Assembly: GCA_963747005.1 (NCBI GenBank)
Contig: CAVVDT010000016.1
Location: forward strand, 145,429-209,428
Source: CAVVDT01 sp963747005
Lineage (GTDB): Bacteria; Pseudomonadota; Alphaproteobacteria; Rhizobiales; Aestuariivirgaceae
Reading direction: 5' to 3'
DNA length: 64,000 nt
This document shows, one piece after another, positions 16,530 to 25,002 of the stretch. The translations under genes were made by a program, and so were the position numbers. Below the pieces are notes generated by a model. It had not been told where the DNA came from, did no database searches, and saw only the letters and a list, made by a program, of their open reading frames with translations. Numbering within the stretch: position 1 is the stretch's first letter; the number at the start of each line of letters is the position of its first letter.

Positions 16530-17414
16530 CTACTCCGCCGCGCGCGCCTTGCCCGCTCCACCCTTCGCCAGTTCCCGCGGCGACGCGCCCGCGAACGTGG
16601 TGCGATACATCAGCCGCCTGAACCCGTGATAGTCGTTCACGGCATAGTGCTGGGTGAAGAGATTGTCCCAGATCGCCACCGCCCCGGCCGACCAGCGCAG
16701 CCGGCAGCAGAATTCCGGCCGCGTCGCATGGCGCTGGATCTGGTCGAGCAGCGGCCGGCTTTCGGCCTCACTCAAGCCGTCGAGCCGCGACACGTAGAGC
16801 GGATTGAGGAACAACGCCCGCCGCCCGGTGACCGGGTTCTCGATCACCGCCGGGTGGAAGCGCTCCTCATCGGCGGACGGATCGCCGCGGCTCATGCGGA
16901 TCGACCCGGCGCGCTCGTTCATCGGCGGCGCCCACCTGACGCCGTAGGGCTTGCCCACATGCACCGCATCGCGCCCGACGAGCAGGTCGCGCAGCGGTCC
17001 GGGCAGGGTTTCGAAGGCGGCCGCCTGGCTGACATAGACGGTATCGCCCCCATAAGGCGGCACCACCTCGGCCGCCAGCAGCGATCCCGCCGGCGGGCGT
17101 TCGAGGAAGGAGAAATCCGTATGCCAGTCGCCGCCGAACACCCCGCCCTTCTCGTCGGCCTCCTTCAGCACCGCGATCACCTCCGGCTCGCCCTCGAGCG
17201 GCTCGACATAAGGCAGCCTGACCGGCGCCCCGAAGGCGCGGGTGAGGTTTTTCAGGTGATCGATGGAAAGGTGCTGATCGCGCAGCATCAACACCTGATG
17301 CCGCCCCAACGCCTGACGCAACGCCCCGGCCAGGTCGGCCGAAATGGGCTGCTTGAGGTCGACCCCCGAAATCTCGGCCCCGATGGTCCCGGTGATTGGG
17401 TGTTCGGTCAGCAT
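16530..17414 (-). CDS. TauD/TfdA-family Fe(II)/2-oxoglutarate dioxygenase
   Basis: The 294-residue protein has the facial triad of the family: HxD in GDWHTDFSF (about residues 96-98) and a distal His in VNDYHGFRRLMYRTTF. The 2-oxoglutarate-binding Arg follows in RRLMYR. Family members hydroxylate taurine, 2,4-D, alkyl sulfates and related substrates. No sulfonate transporter is next to it, so the substrate is open. A fragment of a second, diverged copy lies at 18042-18168. The last residues (KGGAGKARAAE) are a low-complexity tail. Confidence 0.9.
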   Translation of the reverse strand: MLTEHPITGTIGAEISGVDLKQPISADLAGALRQALGRHQVLMLRDQHLSIDHLKNLTRAFGAPVRLPYVEPLEGEPEVIAVLKEADEKGGVFGGDWHTDFSFLERPPAGSLLAAEVVPPYGGDTVYVSQAAAFETLPGPLRDLLVGRDAVHVGKPYGVRWAPPMNERAGSIRMSRGDPSADEERFHPAVIENPVTGRRALFLNPLYVSRLDGLSEAESRPLLDQIQRHATRPEFCCRLRWSAGAVAIWDNLFTQHYAVNDYHGFRRLMYRTTFAGASPRELAKGGAGKARAAE

Positions 17415-17537
17415 GGGTGAAGGCCTCCGTCAGGCAAGCGGGCCACCCGGCAACGCCCGGCCCGCGCATCAACACTGTTGCGCCCGACAATACCCCGCAA
17501 GCCCCCCGCCGTCATGGGGCATCATCTCTCCACCCCG

Positions 17538-17627
17538 CGTCATTCCGGCAAAGGCCGGAATCCAGAGCCACACGGCAAAGCCTCACCCCGCTGCCTCTGG
17601 ACCCCGGCCTGCGCCGGGGTGACGAAG
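17538..17627. repeat. Palindromic repeats left of the GIY-YIG gene
   Basis: CGTCATTCCGGCAAAGGCCGG begins the left unit, continuing into AATCCAGAGCCACACGGCAAAGCCT. It is followed by CCCCGGCCTGCGCCGGGGTG, a second palindrome. The CCGGAATCCAGAGC…CGGCAAAGCCT part recurs at 17970-18015 on the other side of the GIY-YIG gene in the same orientation. Confidence 0.8.
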
Positions 17628-17654
17628 GCCCGGTCAATCCGCTAGCGTACACCG

Positions 17655-17948
17655 ATGCACCGCCAACCTTGCGTCTACATCCTCGCCAGCCAGCGCAACG
17701 GCACGCTCTATGTCGGTGTGACGTCCGCCCTCGCTCAGCGCATCTGGCAGCACAAGCAGGGCGAAGCCGAAGGCTTCACGCGCCGCTATGGTGTGAAGAC
17801 CCTCGTGTGGTACGAGCCGCACCCGACCATCGAATCAGCGATCACTAGGGAAAAGCAGATCAAGGAATGGCAACGCGCCTGGAAGCTCCGCCTCATCGAG
17901 ACCGACAACCCCCAATGGCGCGATCTCTATGAAGACCTGAACGCCTGA
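17655..17948 (+). CDS. GIY-YIG domain endonuclease
   Basis: The 97-residue product is a stand-alone GIY-YIG domain: CVYILASQRNGTLYVGVT holds the YIL…YVG strand pair, RIWQHK carries the catalytic Arg region, and ITREKQIKEWQRAWKLRLI holds the catalytic Glu helix. Stand-alone members nick or cut DNA but their roles are mostly unknown. The gene is tightly bracketed by direct copies of a palindromic repeat, and beyond the right copy lies a tauD fragment, so it may travel with these repeats. ATG 17655 is the only reasonable start. Confidence 0.88.
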   Translation: MHRQPCVYILASQRNGTLYVGVTSALAQRIWQHKQGEAEGFTRRYGVKTLVWYEPHPTIESAITREKQIKEWQRAWKLRLIETDNPQWRDLYEDLNA

Positions 17949-17969
17949 GCCTGCCCGTGAATCGGCGCT

Positions 17970-18015
17970 CGTCATTCCGGCGAAGGCCGGAATCCAGAGC
18001 AACTCGGCAAAGCCT
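17970..18015. repeat. Palindromic repeat right of the GIY-YIG gene
   Basis: CGTCATTCCGGCGAAGGCCGG followed by AATCCAGAGC and CGGCAAAGCCT is a near copy of the unit at 17538. It directly abuts the tauD remnant. Confidence 0.8.
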
Positions 18016-18041
18016 CCCCCCTCATCCCATCCTTGACCTTC

Positions 18042-18168
18042 CCGCACCGGTGTCCCGAAGGCGCGGGTGAGGTTTTTGCGCCGGTCGAGCGACAGATACT
18101 GATCGCGCACAATATGCACCTGATCTCGCCCCAACGCCGCGCACAACACCCCGCCAAAATCATGGCTA
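18042..18168 (-). pseudogene. Fragment of a second tauD-like gene
   Basis: Leftward translation gives GVLCAALGRDQVHIVRDQYL then SLDRRKNLTRAFGTPV, closely matching residues 28-67 of the intact dioxygenase at 16530-17414 (GALRQALGRHQVLMLRDQHL, SIDHLKNLTRAFGAPV). Nothing before or after that segment is left: one side runs into a palindromic repeat, the other into the AT-rich defence gene region. It is a diverged paralogue fragment cut at both ends, not a recent duplication. Confidence 0.8.
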
Positions 18169-19353
18169 CCCGACAACACGTCTTGTCCAAAACAACTCGA
18201 ACTCGATAACATGCCACACACTTGTCACCGACTTGAACATTCCAACACGACATGTCCACACCTCCACTCAACGAACTCGATCCATCCGGATCAATACTAT
18301 TCCTTGGCTCTGGATTTTCGCAAGCTGCGACGAACATTCGAAATACTCACATACCAACCGTTAGCGGGTTACGCGAAGTCTTTGCTGATTTTCTAAACGT
18401 TAATTCAGATGACTACACACTTCCAACACTCGCAGACGAGGTTTATTCATCTGGACGACACGTTTTATACGATTTGTTATATGAATTATTTACAATAAGA
18501 ACTCTAAATAAATCACAAATAGACATTCTATCACTACCATGGCGTCGCATTTACACCACTAATTATGACGACGCAGTCGAATTCGCCCATCTTCAATTAA
18601 ACAAACACACTCCCAGTTATAACTACGACGACCCCAAACCTAAGAAACTCGTTAACGGCTCTGTTATTCATCTACATGGTGTGATTCGCAGCGCAACGGA
18701 AGAAAACATTTTAAATCAATTAATACTTAACGAAAGTTCTTATGTCAGACAGCATTTCGAAAAATCAACTTGGTATGATGATTTTAGTCGTGATCTCCGC
18801 TTTTGCACTGCGTGCTTTTTCGTTGGCTACAGTTTGTCCGATTATCACATATCCGCCCTCTTAATGCAAAGCCCAAGCATACAACAAAGAACTTATTTCG
18901 TCACTCGTAAGTCATACGATAAGATATTTGAGAACCGAATCCAACCGTTTGGGCAAATCCTACCTATTGAAATTGACGGCTTTGCAACTTTATGCTCAAC
19001 ACTCCCACCACCAGAGCCTATAAATGATCCCTACGTTTTGAAGTCGCTTCGTTTTATTGATCCGTTTAAGGATAAAAGGACTCTTACTCCCCCAACAGCG
19101 ACAGAAATATTTAATCTCGTGACTTTTGGCTCTTTCAATTATCAACGTTGCTTGGCAACCCTCCCTGGTGCGGACTATATTATTCCCCGAGAAGCACGCG
19201 CCGACGACGCCCTTTCCCAATTGTCTGATGCCAGATGTTTATTAGTTCATGCTCGAATTGGAAATGGAAAGAGTGTATTTTTATATATTCTCGCTCACAA
19301 GCTTTCAGAAAATGGCTACAATTGCTTCTTTTACAAGACTAACGGTTTGGTAA

Positions 19354-20516
19354 TACCAACGGCTTTGATGGCTGACTCTCTGGGGGATTTTCACGTGGGC
19401 TGATCCGTGATTCTTTGGCGCGAGGAGGATTCGCGCCATGGGAACAGCGGTGAAGATGCGGATGGACTATTCGGCTGCGGAACTGCGGCGTCTTGCCAAG
19501 GTCTCCAAGGACGCCAACCAGAGCCGACGGCTGTTGTCGTTGGCGGCGGTGGCGGACGGGATGAGCCGCGAGGATGCGGCCAGGATCGGCGGCATGGATC
19601 GGCAGACCTTGCGGGACTGGGTTCACCGCTTCAATACGGCCGGTCCCGACGGGCTCAAGGACGCCTGGTGGAGCGGTCCCGAGCCGCGGCTGTCGTCGAC
19701 CCAGAAGACGGAACTGGCCGAGATTGTCGAGACGGGACCCGATCCTGTTGTCGACGGCGTGGTGCGCTGGCGGCGTGTCGATCTCCAGAAGGCCATCAAG
19801 CAGCGCTTCGGCGTCGACTACCACGAGCGCTACGTCGGAACGCTGTTGAAGGAACTCGGGTTCTCCCACATGAGCGCACGGCCGCGCCATCCGGCGCAGG
19901 ACGGTGTGATCGTCGAGGCATATAAAAAAACTTCCCGCACACGCTGAGCACCCATCTGGCTGGTCTGCCGAAAGGAAAGCCAGTGGAGATATGGTTCCAG
20001 GACGAAGCCCGCATCGGGCAGAAGAACGGCCTCGTGCGGCAGTGGGCACGCCGCGGCACGCGGCCTCGCCAGCCTGCCGATCAGCGCTACGAGAGCGCCT
20101 ACCTGTTCGGTGCAATCTGCCCGGCACGCGGAATCGGCGCAGCACTCGCGCTGCCCTTCGTCGATACCGAAGCCATGCAGCTTCACCTCGACGAAATCAG
20201 CCGCCATGTCGCCAGAGACGCTCACGCCGTGCTTCTGCTCGACCGTGCCGGATGGCACACCACAGCAAGGCTCAAGGTACCGAAGAACATCACACCAATC
20301 TTCCTGCCATCGAGGGCGCCAGAGCTCAACCCGGTCGAGAATATCTGGCAATTCCTGCGCGCCAACTGGCTTTCCAACCGGGTCTTCGACGGCTACGAAG
20401 CCATCATCGAGGCTGCATGCGAAGCATGGCGCAACCTCATCGCCCAACCCGACATAATCACATCCATCGGCATGCGAGACTGGGCACACGTCGGTCAATC
20501 ATCATGACCGTTGGTA
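19354..20516 (+). mobile_element. IS630-family insertion sequence IS-A, copy 2
   Basis: Same 1163-bp length and ends (TACCAACGG…CCGTTGGTA) as the copy at 179-1341, in the opposite orientation. It is flanked by TAA at 19351-19353 and 20517-20519 and splits the SIR2-STAND gene. The transposase translations of the two copies are identical. Confidence 0.93.
19438..20507 (+). CDS. IS630-family transposase of IS-A copy 2, -1 frameshift product
   Basis: The first frame (19438-19947) carries the helix-turn-helix; the second (to 20507) carries the DDE residues (FQDEARIG, LLLDRAGWH, NPVENIW). A run of seven A at 19924-19930, preceded by TAT, is the likely slip site; after it the -1 frame reads KKNFPHTLSTHLAG through to EIWFQDE. 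The fused protein is 356 residues. Both copies look intact, so the element is probably still mobile. Confidence 0.87.
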
Positions 20517-21827
20517 TAACTCAGTCGGAATTAAATATAATAAAATCATTCAAACGTGTAATTATTTTTTTTGACTCATATAATTCGGCGATCGATACAA
20601 TTTCACAATTTGACGACGTTCAAGAAGTGAAATTCGTTGTTGCAGTTCGATCCGGAATACAAGATGTTCGCTTTCACGAAATTCAAGCTAAACTTCCGAG
20701 CCCTCTCAAGCGTATTAATTTAAATGAATTGCAGAAGAGAGATTTTATTGATTTTAAGCGTTTGCTGGATAAATCGGGAGTGCGAGCGCCAGACTTAGAG
20801 AAAGTTATCGATAATTGCCATGACATCAGAGAGGTGGTACTTAGTCTGTATGATAATAAATTAATAAAAGATAGGATACGAGAGGCCTTTTCGCCATTAT
20901 TGACGGATGAACGCGCGAGACGAATATTTATTACAATTCATATACTTGAGTTAGTGGGTCAGGACGTGGACGCAGCCTTCCTGAAAAGTGTAACAGATAG
21001 CGATCCTTATGCTGAAATGAATAAATTCAAAGAGATAACTAGCGATTTTTTCAGACTTGATGATGATAATTTGCAAGTAAGATCTGCTATGTTTTCGGAG
21101 TACATGGTTCAAAATTATTTTGATCATAGGGAAGTTGTGGAGTGCGTATATCCTTTGATAGTCGAGGCAGTGAAGAGAAAAGTCGAACGTAGATATCAGG
21201 CAATTTTGAGTAGCCTTATGCGATTTTCTGTTTTGGAAAGAGCATTGTCTGGTGATCCCGATTACATTCGTTCATTGGTAGGGTTGTTCGAGCACTTGCG
21301 CCGTGATCTGGGCGTTAACAAGGAACCACTCTTCTGGTTGCAGTATTCAATTCTAATGACGGCCGCCAATGATCTTCATGCGGCGGAAGGGTTTATTAGA
21401 ACAGCGTATGCGCGTGCGCAGGAAAGTTCGGGCTTTCAGACGTTTCAAATCGATACCTATGCTTTGAAGCTTCTTTTGCAGATAGAGCAGCGCTCCTCAG
21501 AGAGTAAGGTTGATCGGTTCGACGAGATAGCGGACAAGCTGGAACGGGTGAACTCGATGATTGGCGACGAGAATCGGCGCATTCACGCGATTCAAGTGCT
21601 TGAGGGCATTGAACCTTTTGTTGGGGCGCGCATTGCCGCATTCTCTACCGGGGAAAGAATGCGCTTGTCTATAGGCTTTCACTCGTGGGGGAAGGGTTGA
21701 GGCAATTGTCACCGGATGAGCGTGCGCAGACTGGTTCTGATCAGATATTGGCCAGTGTCTTGCGTGCCAAGGAGATGATTTTGGTTCATAGCGCAAATTA
21801 GCCTTGCAAGCTCCTCGAACCATCCTC

Positions 21828-21861
21828 TTGACATCCAACTCAAAATGTTCTACATATGTTC
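21828..21861 (+). promoter_or_regulatory. Sigma-70 promoter with overlapping LexA (SOS) box, element A
   Basis: TTGACA at 21828-21833 and TACATA at 21851-21856 are separated by exactly 17 bp. GTTC-TACATAT-GTTC (21847-21861) overlaps the -10; GTTC-N7-GTTC is the LexA operator of Alphaproteobacteria. A transcript would start near 21863. The second element (62996-63029, other strand) has the same spacing between all parts. Confidence 0.8.
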
Positions 21862-21862
21862 C

Positions 21863-22250
21863 GTTTTTTCCCACTCCCGGGGCGTGGCTCGAGTCGTCCT
21901 GTCATGGGGAAGGAGCGCGGCTCTCCGGCCGGGGCGCGACGAACGCTGCCGGCCCGGGGTGCGGGTGTGACGAAGCTAAGGGGCCCGGATACTACGGTCC
22001 GGGCGCGTGGCCTCGCCGTTGACCCGACCGGTGACCGGACGCCTCCGCGACCATAAAGGATGTTGCGGCCAAAGCGTTGCCCGGCCGGCGAGGCAGGTCC
22101 CGTTACAGTCACCAGCCGCCCGCTCAGGATGCCGCGAGGGACGCGCCGGAATTGACGCCCCCCGATACGAAGCAGATCAGCGTCTTGACGGCGCATCCCT
22201 CACCTCCCGGGACCTTCGGGCTTCAAAAGCCGCGGGGCGGCGAAGGCGTG
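21863..22250 (+). ncRNA. Candidate LexA-controlled structured RNA, element A
   Basis: Sequence behind the promoter that recurs, diverged, on the minus strand at 62590-62990. Shared blocks include CGGGGCGTG, GTCATGGGGA, GCGGCTCTCCG, GGGGTGCGGGTGTGA, GGATACTACGGTCCGG and CAGCCGCCCGCTCAGGATGC. Stems seen here: GGCCGG/CCGGCC (21927-21932 with 21949-21954); GCCCGGA/TCCGGGC around the loop TACTACGG (21983-22004); and GAGGGACGCGCCG/CGGCGCATCCCTC (22136-22148 with 22189-22201). The same places in the second copy pair with different bases. A frame starting at 21856 is open for 66 codons, but its ATG overlaps the -10 box. I do not recognise an RNA family. The extent of the RNA is inferred from the similarity, and no T-run terminator is obvious. 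Confidence 0.6.
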
Positions 22251-22270
22251 TCCTCTCCCCTCTCCACACC

Positions 22271-22403
22271 CGTCACCCCGTGGCCTGACCACGGGGTGAG
22301 GAGCGGTCGGCCGAAGGCCGAGCGAGCGGGCCGGGGATGCCGACGTCTCGCCTCGCTGCAGCGCCAGCGGAATGGATACCGGCATCAAGTGCCGGTATGA
22401 CGG
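22271..22403. repeat. Single inverted unit of the 131-bp repeat family
   Basis: CGTCACCCCGTGGCCTGACC…ACGGGGTGA at the left and GGATACCGGCATCAAGTGCC…GGTATGACGG at the right are the two palindromes of the 63075-64000 array in reverse order. Thus one unit lies inverted between element A and ilvC, with about 60 bases of unrelated GC-rich sequence between its halves. Confidence 0.75.
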
Positions 22404-22454
22404 GATGAGGGGTTTTCAGACGATCGCCGGCACCTGACACCCGGCGCCAGACCC

Positions 22455-23474
22455 TCAGTTCTTCGCCTTGTCGACCAGCTTGTTGGCGGCGATCCACGGC
22501 ATCATGCCGCGCAGCTTCTCGCCCACCGCCTCGATGGGGTGGGCATCGTTCATGCGCCTGGTGGCCTTGAACTTGGGCTGGCCGGCCTTGCATTCGCGGA
22601 TCCATTCCGAGGTGAAGGCGCCGGACTGGATGTCCTTCAGGATGCGCTTCATTTCCGCGCGGGTCTCGTCCGTCACCACCCGCGGGCCGGAAGTGTATTC
22701 GCCGAATTCGGCGGTGTTGGAGATCGAGTAGTTCATGTTGGCGATCCCGCCCTCGTAGATCAGGTCGACGATGAGCTTCACCTCGTGCAGGCATTCGAAA
22801 TAGGCCATTTCCGGGGCGTAGCCGGCCTCCACCAGGGTCTCGAAGCCGGAACGGATGAGTTCGACGAGGCCGCCGCACAACACCACCTGCTCGCCGAACA
22901 GGTCGGTTTCGCATTCCTCCTTGAAGGAGGTCTCGATGACCCCCGAGCGCCCGCCGCCGATGCCGCAGGCATAGGAAAGGGCGAGGTCGTGGGCATTGCC
23001 CGAGGCGTCCTGGTCGATGGCGATGAGGCAGGGCACGCCGCCGCCGCGCGCATATTCGCTCCTCACCGTGTGGCCGGGGCCCTTGGGGGCGATCATGATG
23101 ACGTCGATGTTGGCCGGCGCCTCGATCAGCTTGAAGTGGACGTTGAGGCCGTGGGCAAAGGCGATCGCTGAGCCCTCCTTGATGTTGGGGGCGATGTCGT
23201 CCTTCCAGATGTCGGCCTGCAGTTCGTCCGGCGTCGCCATCATCATGAGGTCGGCCCACTTGGCGCCCTCGGCCACCGTCATCACCTTGAGGCCGTCGGC
23301 TTGCGCCTTCTTGGCCGTCGCCGAGCCGGGCCGCAGCGCCGTGGCGATCTCCTTGACGCCGGAATCCTTCAGGTTGAGCGCATGCGCCCGCCCCTGGCTG
23401 CCATAGCCGATGATCAGCACCTTCCGGCCCTTGATCAGGTTCACATCGGCGTCGCGGTCATAATAAACGCGCAT
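22455..23474 (-). CDS. ilvC: Ketol-acid reductoisomerase, class I
   Basis: IlvC isomerises and reduces 2-acetolactate (or acetohydroxybutyrate) with NADPH in valine, leucine and isoleucine synthesis. The 339-residue length is class I. Seen are the Rossmann motif IGYGSQGRAHALNLKDSG, the IAPKGPGHTVRSEY loop, the metal ligands in ETSFKEECETDLFGEQ, and the C-terminal CLHEVKLIVDLIYEGG. The start MRVYYDRDAD at 23474 fits the family. It ends the ilvB-ilvN-pdxJ-ilvC series, with 137 bases separating it from pdxJ. Confidence 0.97.
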   Translation of the reverse strand: MRVYYDRDADVNLIKGRKVLIIGYGSQGRAHALNLKDSGVKEIATALRPGSATAKKAQADGLKVMTVAEGAKWADLMMMATPDELQADIWKDDIAPNIKEGSAIAFAHGLNVHFKLIEAPANIDVIMIAPKGPGHTVRSEYARGGGVPCLIAIDQDASGNAHDLALSYACGIGGGRSGVIETSFKEECETDLFGEQVVLCGGLVELIRSGFETLVEAGYAPEMAYFECLHEVKLIVDLIYEGGIANMNYSISNTAEFGEYTSGPRVVTDETRAEMKRILKDIQSGAFTSEWIRECKAGQPKFKATRRMNDAHPIEAVGEKLRGMMPWIAANKLVDKAKN

Positions 23475-23611
23475 GGTTTCGTCCTCGCTGTTGGGTGGAG
23501 CGGCGACCCTGCCCCCCAGGGCCGCCGCATGGAAATTTTCGCCGCGCACAATAGCGGGGAACGCCTGAAACACAAGGCCTTGCCACCGGCGTTTCGGCGC
23601 ATGCAACCCTG

Positions 23612-24358
23612 TCAGGCGACCGGATCGCCGCACGCCGCCCGGAACCGCCGCACCGCCTCGGCCATGCCGTATTCCAGCGCCTCGGCGGTGAGCGCATGGC
23701 CGATGGAGACTTCCTGCAAGTGCGGCAGACCGGCCACAACTGCCGGCAGGTTGGCGACGGTGAGATCGTGGCCGGCGTTGAGCCCGATACCGGCGGCTCT
23801 TGCGGCATTGCCGGTGGCGATCACCTTCTTCAGTTCGCGCGCCGCCTCGGCCGGATCGATGGTGCCGCCATAGGGCCCGGTATAGATCTCCACCCGGTCG
23901 GCACCCACTTCGGCCGCCTGCTTGGGCGCCGCAGGATCGGGATCGATGAAGATCGACACCCGCATCCCCGCTTGCTTCAGCCGGGCGATGATGTCGGTGA
24001 GGAACGAGCGGTGCGCCTCGATATTCCAGCCGTGATCGGATGTCGACTGGCGGATGTCGTCGGGCACCAGCGTCACCTGGTCGGGCTTGACCGCTTCGAC
24101 GATCTCGCAGAAGCGGGCATCCGGGTTGCCCTCGATGTTGAATTCCTTGCCCGTGAAGTCGCCGCGGATCATCGCGGCCAGTTCCGGCACGTCCGAGCGG
24201 CGTATATGACGCTCGTCCGGCCGCGGATGCACGGTGATGCCATAGGCGCCGGCTTCAAGCGCGATGCGCGACAGATGCGTGACCGACGGCCACGGCAGGT
24301 TGCGCCGGTTGCGCAACTGGGCAATCGCATTGACGTTGACCGAGAGCTTGCAGGTCAT
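23612..24358 (-). CDS. pdxJ: Pyridoxine 5'-phosphate synthase
   Basis: PdxJ joins 1-deoxyxylulose 5-phosphate with 3-amino-2-oxopropyl phosphate to make pyridoxine phosphate. The 248-residue protein has the family strings LSVNVNAIAQLRNRR, ITVHPRPDERHIRR, EFNIEGNP and LVPDDIRQSTSDHGW, and GLNAGHDLTVAN near the end. It sits between ilvN and ilvC; PLP is the cofactor of the branched-chain transaminase, but the grouping may be no more than local history. A hairpin repeat occupies the 75 bases before its start. Confidence 0.96.
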   Translation of the reverse strand: MTCKLSVNVNAIAQLRNRRNLPWPSVTHLSRIALEAGAYGITVHPRPDERHIRRSDVPELAAMIRGDFTGKEFNIEGNPDARFCEIVEAVKPDQVTLVPDDIRQSTSDHGWNIEAHRSFLTDIIARLKQAGMRVSIFIDPDPAAPKQAAEVGADRVEIYTGPYGGTIDPAEAARELKKVIATGNAARAAGIGLNAGHDLTVANLPAVVAGLPHLQEVSIGHALTAEALEYGMAEAVRRFRAACGDPVA

Positions 24359-24375
24359 GGAGGGCTCACTGGAGT

Positions 24376-24423
24376 GTTTTCAGCAAAAGTGTTCCGCACT
24401 TTTGCGGTGCGAAAACGCGACAA
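24376..24423. repeat. Dispersed hairpin repeat, copy 1
   Basis: GTTTTCAGCAAAAGTG…CACTTTTGCGGTGCGAAAAC holds an AAAAGTG/CACTTTT stem over a 5-base loop (24385-24403). Nearly the same sequence occurs at 52161-52207. Lying between ilvN and pdxJ, it might attenuate or terminate transcription into pdxJ. Confidence 0.75.
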
Positions 24424-24433
24424 ACTCAAAACT

Positions 24434-24985
24434 CTAGACCGTGACCGCTTCCGGCCCGCGCGAGATGGCGGCGATGCCGGTGCGCACCACCTCGATGAGG
24501 CCGAGCGGCTGCATCAGGGCGATGAACTGGTCGACCTTGCGGGTCTTGCCGGTCAATTCGAAGACGAAGGAGTTGTTGGTGGCATCCACCACCCGGGCGC
24601 GGAAGGCATCGGCCAGCCGCAACGCCTCCACCCGGTGTTCGCCCTGGCCAGCCACCTTGACCAGCGCCAGTTCGCGCTCGATGGCATTGCCGATAACCGT
24701 GAGGTCGGCGACCGAATGCACCGGCACCAGGCGCGAGAGCTGGGCGTGGATCTGTTCCAGCACCATAGCGGTGCCCGAGGTCACGATGGTGATGCGCGAG
24801 ACGTGCGCCTGGTGCTCGGTCTCCGACACGGTGAGGCTTTCGATGTTGTAGCCGCGCCCCGAAAACAGGCCGATGACCCGGGCAAGGACGCCCGGCTCGT
24901 TGTCGACCACGACCGACAGCGTGTGGCTTTCCACCGGCGATTTGGTGGTTTCGAGGAAATAGGCCGATGCGGGCTGTGCGTTCAT
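24434..24985 (-). CDS. ilvN: Acetolactate synthase small (regulatory) subunit
   Basis: The 183-residue product has an N-terminal ACT domain (THTLSVVVDNEPGVLARVIG, LFSGRGYNIESLTVSETE) that binds valine and imposes feedback inhibition on the catalytic subunit, and a C-terminal ACT-like half (FVFELTGKTRKVDQFIALMQ). ATG 24985 (MNAQPAS) matches the usual start; a GTG at 25006 that overlaps the ilvB stop (GTGA) would add seven residues and is a real alternative. Confidence 0.95.
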   Translation of the reverse strand: MNAQPASAYFLETTKSPVESHTLSVVVDNEPGVLARVIGLFSGRGYNIESLTVSETEHQAHVSRITIVTSGTAMVLEQIHAQLSRLVPVHSVADLTVIGNAIERELALVKVAGQGEHRVEALRLADAFRARVVDATNNSFVFELTGKTRKVDQFIALMQPLGLIEVVRTGIAAISRGPEAVTV

Positions 24986-25002
24986 CTTGGGTCTCGTCCT
25001 CT

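Larger units (their letters stand above)
18252..21700 (+). pseudogene. SIR2-STAND (Avs5-like) antiphage-type gene interrupted by IS-A
   Basis: Left part (18252-19353): a SIR2-like NADase domain with SILFLGSGFSQAA, RRIYTTNYDD, VIHLHGVI and FFVGYSLSDYHI, then a P-loop, HARIGNGKSVFLYIL. Right part (20517-21700): Walker B-like RVIIFFDSY, then a long helical region. Joined across one TAA target copy (…TNGLV-TQSELNII…) the frame is intact: 761 codons including stop. SIR2 plus STAND NTPase is the plan of Avs5-type proteins, which sense phage and deplete NAD; the match is by architecture only. The insertion separates Walker A from Walker B, so the present gene should be inactive, although a SIR2-only stub can be made. 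The DNA is AT-rich and unlike its neighbours, pointing to transfer. Confidence 0.85.

Noticed and set aside
21856..22056. Small protein (66 codons, MFRFFPLPGR…) in element A, with an 89-codon relative in element B
   Set aside because: The ATG lies over the -10 box, before any transcript from that promoter. Between the shared ends the frames shift relative to each other, as expected for RNA rather than protein conservation. A protein is not fully excluded.
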